NCBI GenBank assembly: GCA_030425425.1
Contig: JAUIAO010000001.1
Span: 62,001-126,000, forward strand
Length of the DNA: 64,000 bases
Reading direction: 5' to 3'
Source: Bacteroidia bacterium
Lineage (GTDB): Bacteria; Bacteroidota; Bacteroidia; Cytophagales; Cyclobacteriaceae
Position 1 is the first letter of the stretch. Each line of letters opens with the position of its first letter. Under the pieces are notes generated by a model. It was not told the origin of the DNA, made no database searches, and saw only the letters and a program-made list of their open reading frames with translations. This document shows, piece after piece, positions 27,482 through 36,776 of this stretch. The position numbers and the translations under genes are program-made.

Positions 27482-28119
27482 TCATTTTCTTCTTCTTTGA
27501 GCAAATCTTCAAATTTCATTTTCACTCGTTCAATTTTGGGTCTTGAGACTTGTTGGATGTATGGATAATTAGGGTGATTTTTCTCAAAGTCCTGATGATA
27601 ATACTCTGCTTTAAAAAAGGATTCCAGAGGGTTGATCTCTGTGACAATATCTTTATCATAATCAGGTTGGATTTCTGCAATTACTTTTTTGGCTGTCTCC
27701 AGTTGTGCTTCATTATGATAAAAAATCGCAGAGCGATATTGCGTACCCACATCCGGGCCTTGCCTGTTCAATTGAGTGGGATCATGTGCCGTAAAAAATA
27801 TTTTTAGCAACACTTCATAGCTGATCACCTCAGGGTCAAAATATACCTGCACACATTCAGCATGTCCAGTCTTGCCAGTTCCGATTACCTTGTATCTTGC
27901 TGTTTCTTCTTTTCCGCCAGAGTATCCTGAGACAACATCTTGTACGCCTTCTATTTGCTCAAAACTTGCTTCTGTACACCAAAAGCATCCTCCGGCCAGA
28001 GTAGCAGTATCTAATTTTTGGGTACTTGCGTTCTCAATGGACCGGTCGTTCGTATCTGGTTTTTTTGCCTGGCAGCTCAGTATAGAGATGGCGATGATCG
28101 CCGGAATTATATACTTCAT
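27478..28119 (-). CDS. msrA: Peptide-methionine (S)-S-oxide reductase MsrA, lipoprotein form
   Basis: Reduces S-methionine sulfoxide in oxidised proteins. A lipoprotein signal (MKYIIPAIIAISILSCQAKK) puts it in the envelope. The catalytic motif TLAGGCFWCTEASFE is at about residues 41-55, followed by GVQDVVSGYSGG, GHAECVQVYFDP and HDPTQLNRQGPDVGTQYRS, all MsrA signatures. YYHQDFEKNHPNYPYIQQV closes the domain. No MsrB domain or gene is adjacent. At 213 residues it is a single-domain enzyme with leader. It is convergent with the 2OG oxygenase. Confidence 0.96.
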   Translation of the reverse strand: MKYIIPAIIAISILSCQAKKPDTNDRSIENASTQKLDTATLAGGCFWCTEASFEQIEGVQDVVSGYSGGKEETARYKVIGTGKTGHAECVQVYFDPEVISYEVLLKIFFTAHDPTQLNRQGPDVGTQYRSAIFYHNEAQLETAKKVIAEIQPDYDKDIVTEINPLESFFKAEYYHQDFEKNHPNYPYIQQVSRPKIERVKMKFEDLLKEEEND

Positions 28120-28349
28120 ATTTCAAGTGATTTCGATTCTGGTAAATGAACTATTCTAAAAGGTATTAGGTTTAGAAAATATGTTTGCAAACCACAGAGA
28201 GTTTTTAACGTTTTTTAATAACCGGATTATGCAACAATTATAGTTCTTCTTAGTTATGTAAGTAATTGATAGTTAATGAAATGAATCAAATTGTAAGCTT
28301 CACAACATTTATAATCAATTATGTAACAAAATTTAAAATAAGCAGTTAG

Positions 28350-28432
28350 ATAAAATAAATCATTAAGGTTAGGTTAGGCGGTGATAGATGGCGCGGTTTC
28401 CTGTTCAAGGGGCCGCGCTTTTCTTTTATAAG
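28350..28432 (+). ncRNA. Candidate small RNA ending in a terminator
   Basis: In the 325-base gap 28120-28444 a plus-strand terminator has no gene in front of it: GCGCGG (28391-28396) pairs with CCGCGC (28413-28418), followed by TTTTCTTTTA. Just upstream is GGCGGTGATAGATGG, which resembles GCGGTGAAAAGAGGG before the terminator at 46285-46311. Both could be short non-coding transcripts. The 5' end is unknown; the rest of the gap is A+T-rich with nothing else that I can see. Confidence 0.35.
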
Positions 28433-28444
28433 CCTACTTCGCGA

Positions 28445-30226
28445 TTATTCTTGCCCTAGCCAATCATTCCTTCTTTTAAGTTCCGATTTCTTTATGTTTT
28501 CACTGCTTAGGTATGTCAGGATGATTCTCGGGTCTTGTTTGGTGGTGAATTGACTATGGACTGTTTCTCCAAGCTGAGAATAAGTGATGCTATAGGTTTT
28601 CCCGATTTCTAGTCTATTGATTACGCTGTTCAGTCTGGCTGTTGAGCTGACTTCAGTTCCGTCTATACTTATCAGTCTGTCACCTTTTTCCATTCCAGCT
28701 TCATAGAGAGCAGTTCCCCTTAGAAGATTGGAAGAGACTATTCCTTTATCAACCCTTGGGTTGTTAAAATAAGCTGACAGAGGATTTTGTAAAGACATTT
28801 TGATTCCAAATTCTCCAAAAAGAGTTTTGAAATTAGGTAACTCTGACCCGTAAATCTGTTCTGTAAAAAAGCGATCGGCAAAATCTGGATCATCGGTTAG
28901 TTCAGCTAAAAGTTTTTTCAGGTCAACTAATTGGTAAGGTGTTTCTGGTTTTCCAAATCTTTCCCAGACCAATCGCGTGAAGTCATCTAGTGTTTTGCGG
29001 TATTCGAGGCGCAAGGTGAGATCTAGACCCAATGCAATCACTTCGCCATAGTTGTAATAGGACACAAAGACATTTTCAAAATTGGTTTCGTCATTGGCAG
29101 TGCCAGCATCAGTGAAAGTGGCGAATTCACTCATTGCAGCCGCCCCGCGAAAACTTCTTGCCGGGCTGTTCATGACATAATTGAGTGTATTAATCTGGGT
29201 TCTGATATATGTCTCAGGAGTAATGATGCCAGTTCTTACTAAAACCAAATCCTGATAATAGTTAGTAAACCCTTCTCCAAACCACAAAGCGTCTGTCATG
29301 TTTGCTTCATCAAAATCGAACGGTTCTAAATCTTTCGGTCGGATTCTCTCGATATTCCACGCATGAAAAAACTCATGCGAAACAGTTCCAATAAGCTTGT
29401 CTGCATGATTTCGAAGGTTGCCTCTTGAAGAGCAAACTGTTGAGTTTCGGTGCTCCATACCATCACCATGTACATATGGATTATAAGTCATCAAGAAAGT
29501 GTATTCACCAAAATCGAAATTTGGAAGCTCGCCAAATATGTCCCGTTCTTCATTGACAATTAATTTGGTCCATTCCATGTAATGATCCAATTCTTCATCA
29601 TTACCCGTATGCATCACAGCCATCTTAATTTGCTGTCCATCTACTTCCCATTGACGCGTATCCATCTCTCCATAGATCGTGGGGCTATCATAGAAATAAG
29701 CATAGTCAGGAGCTGAGAAGGTGGAGTCATTAACTGACTGCAGCTGTGTAGCTACAATCCAGTTTTTGTGTTCAGGTATGATCAGATTGATTTCGCGGGA
29801 ATCCAATCCCACAGCATATGGGAAAGTGGCCGGCATGTTTATGTGTAGTTTTCTGGAATCTACACCCAGGTAAGTGCCATCTGCATGATTACCGTAAACT
29901 GTGTATTGAAAGTGGACCGTTTGGCTCTCTGGATATACCTGCCATTCGTAAGGAGTCACCTTTTCCACAGTTAGTGCTTTACCATTCTCATCTAAAGCGG
30001 TCACATCATATACATTTTTCGCAAAGCTATGAATAGCGTATCTACCCGGAGAAGTATTGGGCATCCTAAATCTAAGTTCCTGATCATCCAGATCTGTAAT
30101 AGTAACTGTCACCCTGAGTTCATGATGATGAATATTGGACAAATCCAGCTGGTAAGTAATTGGTTGCTGGGCTGATATTTTATGGAATGAAAAGCATGTT
30201 ATGAATAAGAAAACGAATGATCTCAT
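28445..30226 (-). CDS. M61-family metallopeptidase with PDZ domain
   Basis: A secreted glycyl-aminopeptidase-like enzyme. The track start (30292) is too early. ATG 30226 begins a signal peptide (MRSFVFLFITCFSFHKISAQ), leaving about 593 residues. An N-terminal beta domain is followed by the gluzincin site GTVSHEFFHAWNIERIRP with the third ligand in DALWFGEGFTNYYQDL. The C-terminal PDZ domain (GMEKGDRLISIDGTEVSS, about the last 90 residues) may bind substrate tails. It is probably periplasmic and removes N-terminal Gly/Ala from peptides. It is divergent from the patatin gene. A TAG stop at 28445 is followed by the sRNA candidate on the other strand. Confidence 0.92.
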   Translation of the reverse strand: MRSFVFLFITCFSFHKISAQQPITYQLDLSNIHHHELRVTVTITDLDDQELRFRMPNTSPGRYAIHSFAKNVYDVTALDENGKALTVEKVTPYEWQVYPESQTVHFQYTVYGNHADGTYLGVDSRKLHINMPATFPYAVGLDSREINLIIPEHKNWIVATQLQSVNDSTFSAPDYAYFYDSPTIYGEMDTRQWEVDGQQIKMAVMHTGNDEELDHYMEWTKLIVNEERDIFGELPNFDFGEYTFLMTYNPYVHGDGMEHRNSTVCSSRGNLRNHADKLIGTVSHEFFHAWNIERIRPKDLEPFDFDEANMTDALWFGEGFTNYYQDLVLVRTGIITPETYIRTQINTLNYVMNSPARSFRGAAAMSEFATFTDAGTANDETNFENVFVSYYNYGEVIALGLDLTLRLEYRKTLDDFTRLVWERFGKPETPYQLVDLKKLLAELTDDPDFADRFFTEQIYGSELPNFKTLFGEFGIKMSLQNPLSAYFNNPRVDKGIVSSNLLRGTALYEAGMEKGDRLISIDGTEVSSTARLNSVINRLEIGKTYSITYSQLGETVHSQFTTKQDPRIILTYLSSENIKKSELKRRNDWLGQE

Positions 30227-30337
30227 AATCAATTTTTTATTGAGAACTGTGAAATTATTGCAACAGATTGGTAGTACAAATGAACCTTTCAAATAAAATA
30301 ATGAAAACTAATAGGTGCTTTCACGTTTGTAAGATTT

Positions 30338-31342
30338 ATGAAAATATTAATGTTCACATTTTCGGTGCTGTTTTCCTTTTCAACATTTGCTCAGATTAGG
30401 AATTTAGTATTTGAAGGAGCTGGAATGCGCGGTTTGGCTTATGCCGGTGTAGTAGAGGAGTTGGAAGCACAAGGTATACTTAAGGACGTAGAAAAAGTGG
30501 GCGGGACATCCGCAGGAGCGATTACGGCGTTGATGATAGCCTTGAAATACAATAGCAACGAGATTCAAAAGATATTATCTGATACGGAATTTCAAAATTT
30601 TAATGATGGTGGATTAGGAGGAATTAGCCGAATTAAAAATGAATTTGGATGGTATAAGGGAGAGGAATTTGAAAAATGGATTGAGAATATCATTGAAGCC
30701 AAAACGGGTGATGCAGGGATTATGTTCGGTGAACTTGATGCCGGTGGTTTCAAAGATCTCTATGTGGTCGTAACCAGCCTGAATGGTCAAAAACTAAAAG
30801 TATTGTCCGCAGATAATTATCCGAATATGAAGGTGAAAGATGCTGTGAGAGCCTCCATGTCCATTCCGCTCTATTTTCGTGCTGTATTCGTAGATGAGCA
30901 TGGTCATAGGTATAATGATTATAAAGACGGGCTAGACATTCTTATAGATGGAGGAATTATGGGAAATTATCCTATTTTCATTTTTGATGAAATTGTAAAC
31001 CCAAAAGCGTCGAACCTCAGAATTGCGAATGAACACACATTGGGTTTTAGAATAGATTCGAAAGATCAGATTCTACAAGATTCGATTGCTCGCCAGATTG
31101 CACCTTTTGAAATCAACAGTATTCAGGATTATGTGAGTGCGCTATACAATTTTACAATGGAAAGTGCCAATCGAAACCAACTCACTGAAGCCGATTGGGA
31201 TAGAACAGTGTCTATATCATCGGAAGGAATCGGTCCGGTAATTCGGAAATTTAGTCAGCAAGAGAAAGACCTACTGGTACAATCGGGTCGTAATTCAATC
31301 AAACAATACTTAATGGAAAATCATCAGGCCAACATAAAATGA
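30338..31342 (+). CDS. Secreted patatin-like phospholipase
   Basis: A 334-residue lipid acyl hydrolase with a signal peptide (MKILMFTFSVLFSFSTFAQ). The patatin fold is shown by the oxyanion loop FEGAGMRGLAYAGV, the nucleophile elbow GGTSAGAITAL (GxSxG) and the catalytic Asp in LIDGGIMGNYP, giving a Ser-Asp dyad. Unlike PlpD-type patatins there is no POTRA or barrel domain, so it is likely free in the periplasm or exported. The substrate (phospholipid or lysophospholipid) is not readable. A second, signal-less patatin occurs at 55673. It lies 34 bases before the Uup gene on the same strand. Confidence 0.9.
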   Translation: MKILMFTFSVLFSFSTFAQIRNLVFEGAGMRGLAYAGVVEELEAQGILKDVEKVGGTSAGAITALMIALKYNSNEIQKILSDTEFQNFNDGGLGGISRIKNEFGWYKGEEFEKWIENIIEAKTGDAGIMFGELDAGGFKDLYVVVTSLNGQKLKVLSADNYPNMKVKDAVRASMSIPLYFRAVFVDEHGHRYNDYKDGLDILIDGGIMGNYPIFIFDEIVNPKASNLRIANEHTLGFRIDSKDQILQDSIARQIAPFEINSIQDYVSALYNFTMESANRNQLTEADWDRTVSISSEGIGPVIRKFSQQEKDLLVQSGRNSIKQYLMENHQANIK

Positions 31343-31376
31343 TGCATGACATGGAGAATGCTGCTAGTTTTGCAGC

Positions 31377-33257
31377 ATGAATAATCTCTCAGTAGAAAAT
31401 CTGGCTAAAAGCTATGACGAGCGTCAGTTGTTTGAAGGCATAACTTTTGGTTTAGATCAGGGGCAGAAAGCTGCTTTGGTTGGTGTGAATGGGTGTGGGA
31501 AGTCCACATTGATGAAAATTATTGCAGGATTGGAACAAGCTGATAGAGGCGAGGTGTCCTTCAGGAAAGGAATCAAAGTATCCATGGTACCACAGAATCC
31601 AGATTTTGATGATAATGATAATATCGTTCAGGCTGTTTTTTCTGAGGATATTCCTGAACTGAATATCATACGTGATTATGAAATGGCTCTTCATCAGGCC
31701 GCTATCGATCCGGAAAATGCACCAGATATTACTAATCTCATTGCTGAGATGGATCAGCTAAATGCCTGGGATTACGAGAGTCAGGTGAAGCAATTGCTTG
31801 GAGTATTGGGCCTCCATAATCTGGAACAGAAAATGAGCGAGTTGTCCGGTGGGCAACGGAAAAGAGTGGCATTGGCACGAGCACTGATTATCAATCCTGA
31901 TTTTCTAATCCTCGATGAACCTACAAACCACCTGGATCTGGAAGTGATTGAGTGGCTGGAAAATTATCTGGCTACAGCAAATCTTACACTGTTAATGGTG
32001 ACTCACGATCGGTATTTTCTGGACAAGGTGACGAATGAAATCCTGGAATTAGATCAGGGTCAGCTTTTTCGATATAAAGGAAATTATGCTCACTTTTTGC
32101 AAAAGAAAGATGAACGGGAAACACAGGATGCAGCCTCTGTAGATAAGGCGAGGAATCTGCTCAGAAAAGAGCTGGATTGGATGAGAAGGCAGCCAAAGGC
32201 TCGAGGCACTAAAGCGAAGTACAGAGTGGATGCATTCTATAATACTAAAGAGAAAGCTTCGAAAAAGGTGAACCGACAGGAATTGGAAGTAAACCTGAAG
32301 GGTGAACGCCAGGGCAAGAAAATTCTGGAAATGGAGCAAATTTCCAAACGCTTTGATGAGATGGTTATCCTTGATCATTTCAATCACACTTTTCAGCGGA
32401 AAGAGCGCGTCGGAGTAGTAGGTCCGAATGGAGTCGGGAAATCCACTTTTTTGAATATTATCATGGGAGAGTTGGCTCCAGACTCTGGCAAGATGGAAGT
32501 AGGACAAACCACAAAGTTTGGATACTATACCCAGGAAGAGCAACATTTCGATCCTGAAGCAAGGGTGATTGATATCATTAAAGAAGTAGCTGAGGTGATC
32601 AAATTGGACAATGGATCAGTAATTACTGCGTCTCAGCTGTTGAATCAATTTTTATTCCCGCCCAAGATGCAATTTAATGTAGTAGGGAAGCTAAGTGGGG
32701 GCGAACGTAGAAGGCTGCAGCTTTTAAGGATTTTGATGGAAAACCCGAATTTCCTTATTCTGGATGAACCAACGAACGATTTGGATTTGATGACTCTTAA
32801 TGTGCTGGAAGATTATTTGGATAGCTTTCAAGGATGTTTGATGATTGTATCTCACGATCGTTATTTCATGGATCGATTGACAGATCATCTTTTTGTGTTT
32901 GAAGGAAATGGAAAGGTAAAAGACTTTCCGGGAAATTATACCGATCTCCGGTCCAGGCAAATCGAAACAAAATCAGAAGAATCCAATGAAAAACCACAGA
33001 AAGACAACAAAGAATCTACAAATACTCAGGTAAAGTCTGAAAAGAAAAAATTGTCTTATAATGAGCAGCGGGAGTTTGATGGTTTGGAAGCAGAAATAGA
33101 GAAGCTTGAGATCAAAAAAACTGAAACTGAGGACCGTATGAATAAATTAACCGGATACGAAGAGCTACAAGAAGCAGGGGAGGAATTGGAGCGAATCAAA
33201 GAGCTTCTGGAAGAAAAGGAAATGCGTTGGCTTGAGCTTAGTGAAAAAATAAGTTAG
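31377..33257 (+). CDS. uup: ABC-F ATPase, Uup-like
   Basis: A 626-residue soluble ABC-F protein with two complete NBDs. NBD1 has GVNGCGKSTL, LSGGQRKRVALARAL and [15 protein letters not shown]2 (after a linker with ARGTKAKYRVDAF) has GPNGVGKSTF, LSGGERRRLQLLRIL and [14 protein letters not shown]-terminal Lys/Glu-rich coiled coil (about residues 545-626, YNEQREFDGLEAEIEKLEIK) is the Uup-type tail that binds DNA/ribosome in E. coli. Compare the ABC-F gene at 3769, where one site is degenerate. The family acts in ribosome quality control and precise-excision phenotypes. The start is ATG 31377. Confidence 0.92.
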   Translation: MNNLSVENLAKSYDERQLFEGITFGLDQGQKAALVGVNGCGKSTLMKIIAGLEQADRGEVSFRKGIKVSMVPQNPDFDDNDNIVQAVFSEDIPELNIIRDYEMALHQAAIDPENAPDITNLIAEMDQLNAWDYESQVKQLLGVLGLHNLEQKMSELSGGQRKRVALARALIINPDFLILDEPTNHLDLEVIEWLENYLATANLTLLMVTHDRYFLDKVTNEILELDQGQLFRYKGNYAHFLQKKDERETQDAASVDKARNLLRKELDWMRRQPKARGTKAKYRVDAFYNTKEKASKKVNRQELEVNLKGERQGKKILEMEQISKRFDEMVILDHFNHTFQRKERVGVVGPNGVGKSTFLNIIMGELAPDSGKMEVGQTTKFGYYTQEEQHFDPEARVIDIIKEVAEVIKLDNGSVITASQLLNQFLFPPKMQFNVVGKLSGGERRRLQLLRILMENPNFLILDEPTNDLDLMTLNVLEDYLDSFQGCLMIVSHDRYFMDRLTDHLFVFEGNGKVKDFPGNYTDLRSRQIETKSEESNEKPQKDNKESTNTQVKSEKKKLSYNEQREFDGLEAEIEKLEIKKTETEDRMNKLTGYEELQEAGEELERIKELLEEKEMRWLELSEKIS

Positions 33258-33356
33258 CAGACCTTACAACGTTATCCACTTGCCCACAGTCCTTATGATG
33301 TCTGAAGAATCAGATAGAAATTTTGTAACTTTATAGAATCTAAAAACCTTAAAAAG

Positions 33357-34325
33357 ATGAAATCGCTAAGAAATTTACTAATGCTCATTCCGGTTTTGAT
33401 GTTTGCCTGTAGCGAACCGGATGAAATGACCGTTTCAGAACCGCAAGGTGAGGCGGGAATTTATCTTACAGGAATGAATAAAGGATTGTCTTATCAATTC
33501 ACTTCTCCAAATGGTAGAGTAGTATCCTCTGAGGATAAGGTCACTAATCTCGTAGTTTTTATGGTGGATGAGGCTGGTAATATCGCTTATGAACAGCGCT
33601 TTTACCCATATTATGAAGGAGAAATTCCTGATACTATTTTTATTCCAGAAATGAGCGCTGGAAAATATGAGTTGATGGCTACCACTGCTGATTACTACAA
33701 CTATTGGTATTATACTGATGATGTATTCTTTGGGTCAGACACTATCTGGTCAGAGGATGGTACAATAGATCCAAATCCTGATATGGATACCTCCAGAATG
33801 GTAATGGATATGCTTTTACCTTATTATTCTACCAGTCAAGGACCAATTTATGTAGGGTATGAATCATTCGAAGTAGGTGAAGAGGATGTGCTGATTGATG
33901 TAACCATGAAAAATCTTTCTGCGAAGATCTCTTTCAACACTACATCTGATTTTAGCTTTATGGAATCTGGTATGGAGATGGGATTACATTCTGTAGAAGC
34001 GATGAGTTACAACTTGAGAACCGGTGAAATGATTGACGAAGGATATGAAAATTATGTATACAGCTGGATGGGAGATGGTGATAGCGTGAGAGATATTTAC
34101 GTAATGCCTCAGAGTTTCAAAGGGATGTTTGTAAACTATTACGATTGGTATTCAGGGTTTAATATTAGCCAGGATTTTGAATTCGAGCAGGCTATTAAAT
34201 TAAACACGGGTGATGCGATTACATTTACTTTGGATATGCAAGAAATCCTTGATGGTGGTGGTAATGGAACATTCTATTTTGAAGAAATCAATTGGAATGA
34301 CTTAGGTGAACTAACGATCCCATAG
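33357..34325 (+). CDS. Lipoprotein of unknown function, fimbrillin-like flavour
   Basis: A 322-residue lipoprotein with signal MKSLRNLLMLIPVLMFAC and lipobox Cys at residue 18. The mature protein is very acidic and Tyr/Asp/Met-rich, with a repeated transthyretin-like beta pattern (TNLVVFMVDEAGNIAYEQRF, ...LIDVTMKNLSAKISFNT). This layout, a lipobox followed by two immunoglobulin-like halves, recalls FimB/Mfa2-type fimbrial anchor lipoproteins, but I cannot confirm the family. A leader of ~99 bases separates it from uup. It has its own terminator and is probably expressed alone on the cell surface. Confidence 0.65.
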   Translation: MKSLRNLLMLIPVLMFACSEPDEMTVSEPQGEAGIYLTGMNKGLSYQFTSPNGRVVSSEDKVTNLVVFMVDEAGNIAYEQRFYPYYEGEIPDTIFIPEMSAGKYELMATTADYYNYWYYTDDVFFGSDTIWSEDGTIDPNPDMDTSRMVMDMLLPYYSTSQGPIYVGYESFEVGEEDVLIDVTMKNLSAKISFNTTSDFSFMESGMEMGLHSVEAMSYNLRTGEMIDEGYENYVYSWMGDGDSVRDIYVMPQSFKGMFVNYYDWYSGFNISQDFEFEQAIKLNTGDAITFTLDMQEILDGGGNGTFYFEEINWNDLGELTIP

Positions 34326-34350
34326 GTCTAAACCGAAATGAATGATATTA

Positions 34351-34382
34351 AAAGCTATCTGAGAAATCGGATAGCTTTTTTT
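34351..34382 (+). terminator. Intrinsic terminator after the lipoprotein gene
   Basis: AAAGCTATC, a 10-base loop, then GATAGCTTT followed by a T-run. It also faces the end of the convergent araC-type gene. Confidence 0.88.
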
Positions 34383-34390
34383 GTTGAAAT

Positions 34391-35275
34391 TCAATCTTCA
34401 TTCATATCAAATTTGCCTCTTTGGTTGGACGGAGATATTCCGGTTTTTAATTTAAACAGCCGGCTGAAATATTGGATGGATTCAAATCCTAATTCATAGG
34501 TGATTTCCTTGATGGGCTTTCCTGTGGAGACTAAAAGCTCTTGTGCTCTCATAATCTTCAAATCAAGAAAATATTGATGTGGAGAAATGCCAGTATAAAG
34601 TTTAAAAGCTTTTCGCATATAAGAATAGCTGACAGACAATGACTTACAAAATTCTTTGAGGTCTATATTCTGGTTGACATTTTCCCACATGTAGGTCTTT
34701 AGATCATTAACCAAACGATCCACCTGCTTACCCTGAAACTGCTCAGAATGCTTGTGTGAACTAATATATCCCAGCAGTTTCAACAGCAATCCGCTTGAAA
34801 TTTTCTGATAGGATGGTTTCTGGTCAGATACCAGATCAAAAATTTTCTGATAACAATCAATAAATTCGTATTGTACACAATTGTTCAATATGGGCTGATT
34901 AGTAATGGTTTCCACTTTGTTCATGAAATGATCTGCCAAATCACCTTTGAAACCAATATAGTTTTCTGTCCAACCTGTTTTTGGATTCGGTCGGTAACGG
35001 TGCTTTACACCTGGTCTTACTATTAATATGCTGCCTGCCTTTACTTCGAATTCATCCAATCCCACTTGAAACACACCAGCTCCTTCAGTAATAAGAATGA
35101 TTTGATATTCATTCAGGATTCTTCCAGTTTGCCAATCGAAATGGTAGCCTGTCGGATGATCCATCTTAGGGTAGGGTGCAAGTGGTGGTGAAGTATATCT
35201 CCCCGTCACGGTGAGGTAAATACCCCACTGCTTGTCTTCCTCACTGGAGGTTAAGTATCTGAAAAAGTTTTTCAT
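34391..35275 (-). CDS. AraC-family regulator, probable L-rhamnose sensor
   Basis: ATG 35275 (MKNFFRYLTSSEEDKQWGIY) is chosen over the longer track start because the conserved cupin begins just after it, giving 294 residues. The N-terminal cupin (about 60-115, GAGVFQVGLDEFEVKAGSIL, RPGVKHRYRP) binds the inducer. The C-terminal double helix-turn-helix has DLKEFCKSLSVSYSYMRKAFK and KEITYELGFESIQYFSRLFK with GISPSNQR. It is divergent from the rhamnose operon with a ~230-base regulatory gap, the classic arrangement for a pathway activator. The rhamnose ligand is inferred from the neighbours. Confidence 0.9.
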   Translation of the reverse strand: MKNFFRYLTSSEEDKQWGIYLTVTGRYTSPPLAPYPKMDHPTGYHFDWQTGRILNEYQIILITEGAGVFQVGLDEFEVKAGSILIVRPGVKHRYRPNPKTGWTENYIGFKGDLADHFMNKVETITNQPILNNCVQYEFIDCYQKIFDLVSDQKPSYQKISSGLLLKLLGYISSHKHSEQFQGKQVDRLVNDLKTYMWENVNQNIDLKEFCKSLSVSYSYMRKAFKLYTGISPHQYFLDLKIMRAQELLVSTGKPIKEITYELGFESIQYFSRLFKLKTGISPSNQRGKFDMNED

Positions 35276-35405
35276 GACCAATATCAAAAAGTACAAATCA
35301 ATTGCCAGATACTGCAATTAATTGATTTTTTACCTAAATACCTTCGATTTTAACAAAGTTCTCATATATCAAATTAATTAAATTTCCCATTCGGAAACTT
35401 GTTTT

Positions 35406-35431
35406 GTGTTGATAAATTAATTGATATCAAC
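35406..35431. promoter_or_regulatory. Candidate regulator binding site upstream of rhaI
   Basis: TGTTGATA, a 10-base A+T spacer (AATTAATTGA), then TATCAACA: an 8-bp perfect inverted repeat spanning about two helical turns. It lies in the divergent gap between the AraC-type gene and rhaI and is a good position for an activator or operator site. The binding protein is inferred. Confidence 0.4.
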
Positions 35432-35506
35432 ATAATTTCTGAGCGGGAAAACGAAAGTGATAATAGATGGAATGTTTACTCATTTATTACCCTAAACCTA
35501 ACAAAC

Positions 35507-36775
35507 ATGACAAATAAGATAATTGCATCTCACAATGATGGGTTAATTAAGACTCATCAATCTGACTTAGACTTTATCATCAATAAGCTAAATCAAAAAG
35601 GCATTGATTCTAATCAGGTTATCGATAACCTGGCAAAGTTTCAGGTGGCGATTCCAAGTTGGGCACTTGGAACGGGAGGTACTCGTTTTGGTAGGTTTCC
35701 AGGAGGAGGTGAGCCAGGTACTTTGGAGGAGAAAATTAAAGATGTTGGGTTACTGCATCAGCTCAATGCTTCCAGTGGCGCGATAAGCCTTCATATTCCT
35801 TGGGACATTCCAGAAAACGCCAATCAGATTAAATCACTTGCTGAAGAGTTTAACCTAAAGTTTGATGCCGTCAACTCAAACACCTTCCAGGATCAGGCAG
35901 ATGCAAATCAATCGTATAAATTTGGATCTCTGTGCCATACCAAAGCGGAAGTAAGAAATCAGGCAATTGCTCACAACAAAGAAGTTATTGATTACGGTAA
36001 GGAACTAGGCTCAAAAGCCTTGACTGTATGGCTCGCGGATGGAAGTACTTTTCCTGGTCAAAGCAATTTTAGAGAAGCACTGAGAAGAACGTACAATTCA
36101 TTATCAGATATCTATTCGCATTTACCAGAAGATTGGAAAATGCTGGTTGAATACAAGCCCTATGAGCCGAATTTCTACTCTATGGTCATTCCTGATTGGG
36201 GAACATCGCATTTATTGGCTTCTAAATTAGGGGAGAAGGCACTCACTCTGGTGGATCTTGGTCATCACCTTCCGAATACCAATATTGAGCAGGTCGTAGC
36301 TATTTTAATGATGCAGGAAAAGCTCGGTGGCTTCCATTTCAATGATAGTAAGTATGGTGACGATGATCTAACGGTAGGGAGTTTGAAGCCTTACCAGCTG
36401 TTCTTGATTTTCTGTGAATTGGTAGATGGAATGAACCAGACTGCTAATCCTGAATTGGGCTGGATGATTGATGCCAGTCACAATGTGAAAGATCCACTGG
36501 AAGACCTCTTACAATCAGTTGAAGCTATTTTACTGGCATATGCTCAGGCTCAGATTGTAGACTGGGAAGGGTTAAGACAAGCGCGAGAAGAAAATGATGT
36601 GGTATCAGCACAGGAAATCCTTCAAGAAGCATTCAGAACAGATGTCCGAGCTCTTGTGGCCCAGTCAAGGTTACAACAAGGTGCAGCGATAGATCCTGTA
36701 AAAGTTTACAGATCTGCTGAAACAAGGAAAGAGCTGATCAACCTAAGAGGCTATACCCAATCAACAGGTTTGTAA
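35507..36775 (+). CDS. rhaI: L-rhamnose isomerase (RhaI type)
   Basis: Converts L-rhamnose to L-rhamnulose. The track start 35399 is too early. ATG 35507 (MTNKIIASHNDGLIKTHQSD) follows an A-rich leader and gives 422 residues, the usual RhaI length. A TIM-barrel sugar isomerase is indicated by VAIPSWALGTGGTRFGRFPG, HIPWDIPE, KALTVWLADGS, MLVEYKPYEPNFY and LVDLGHHLPN, with the metal site HFNDSKYGDDDL. This is the Pseudomonas/Bacillus-type enzyme, not the enterobacterial RhaA. It is the first gene of a tight six-gene operon, with one base between its stop and the kinase start. Confidence 0.93.
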   Translation: MTNKIIASHNDGLIKTHQSDLDFIINKLNQKGIDSNQVIDNLAKFQVAIPSWALGTGGTRFGRFPGGGEPGTLEEKIKDVGLLHQLNASSGAISLHIPWDIPENANQIKSLAEEFNLKFDAVNSNTFQDQADANQSYKFGSLCHTKAEVRNQAIAHNKEVIDYGKELGSKALTVWLADGSTFPGQSNFREALRRTYNSLSDIYSHLPEDWKMLVEYKPYEPNFYSMVIPDWGTSHLLASKLGEKALTLVDLGHHLPNTNIEQVVAILMMQEKLGGFHFNDSKYGDDDLTVGSLKPYQLFLIFCELVDGMNQTANPELGWMIDASHNVKDPLEDLLQSVEAILLAYAQAQIVDWEGLRQAREENDVVSAQEILQEAFRTDVRALVAQSRLQQGAAIDPVKVYRSAETRKELINLRGYTQSTGL

Positions 36776-36776
36776 T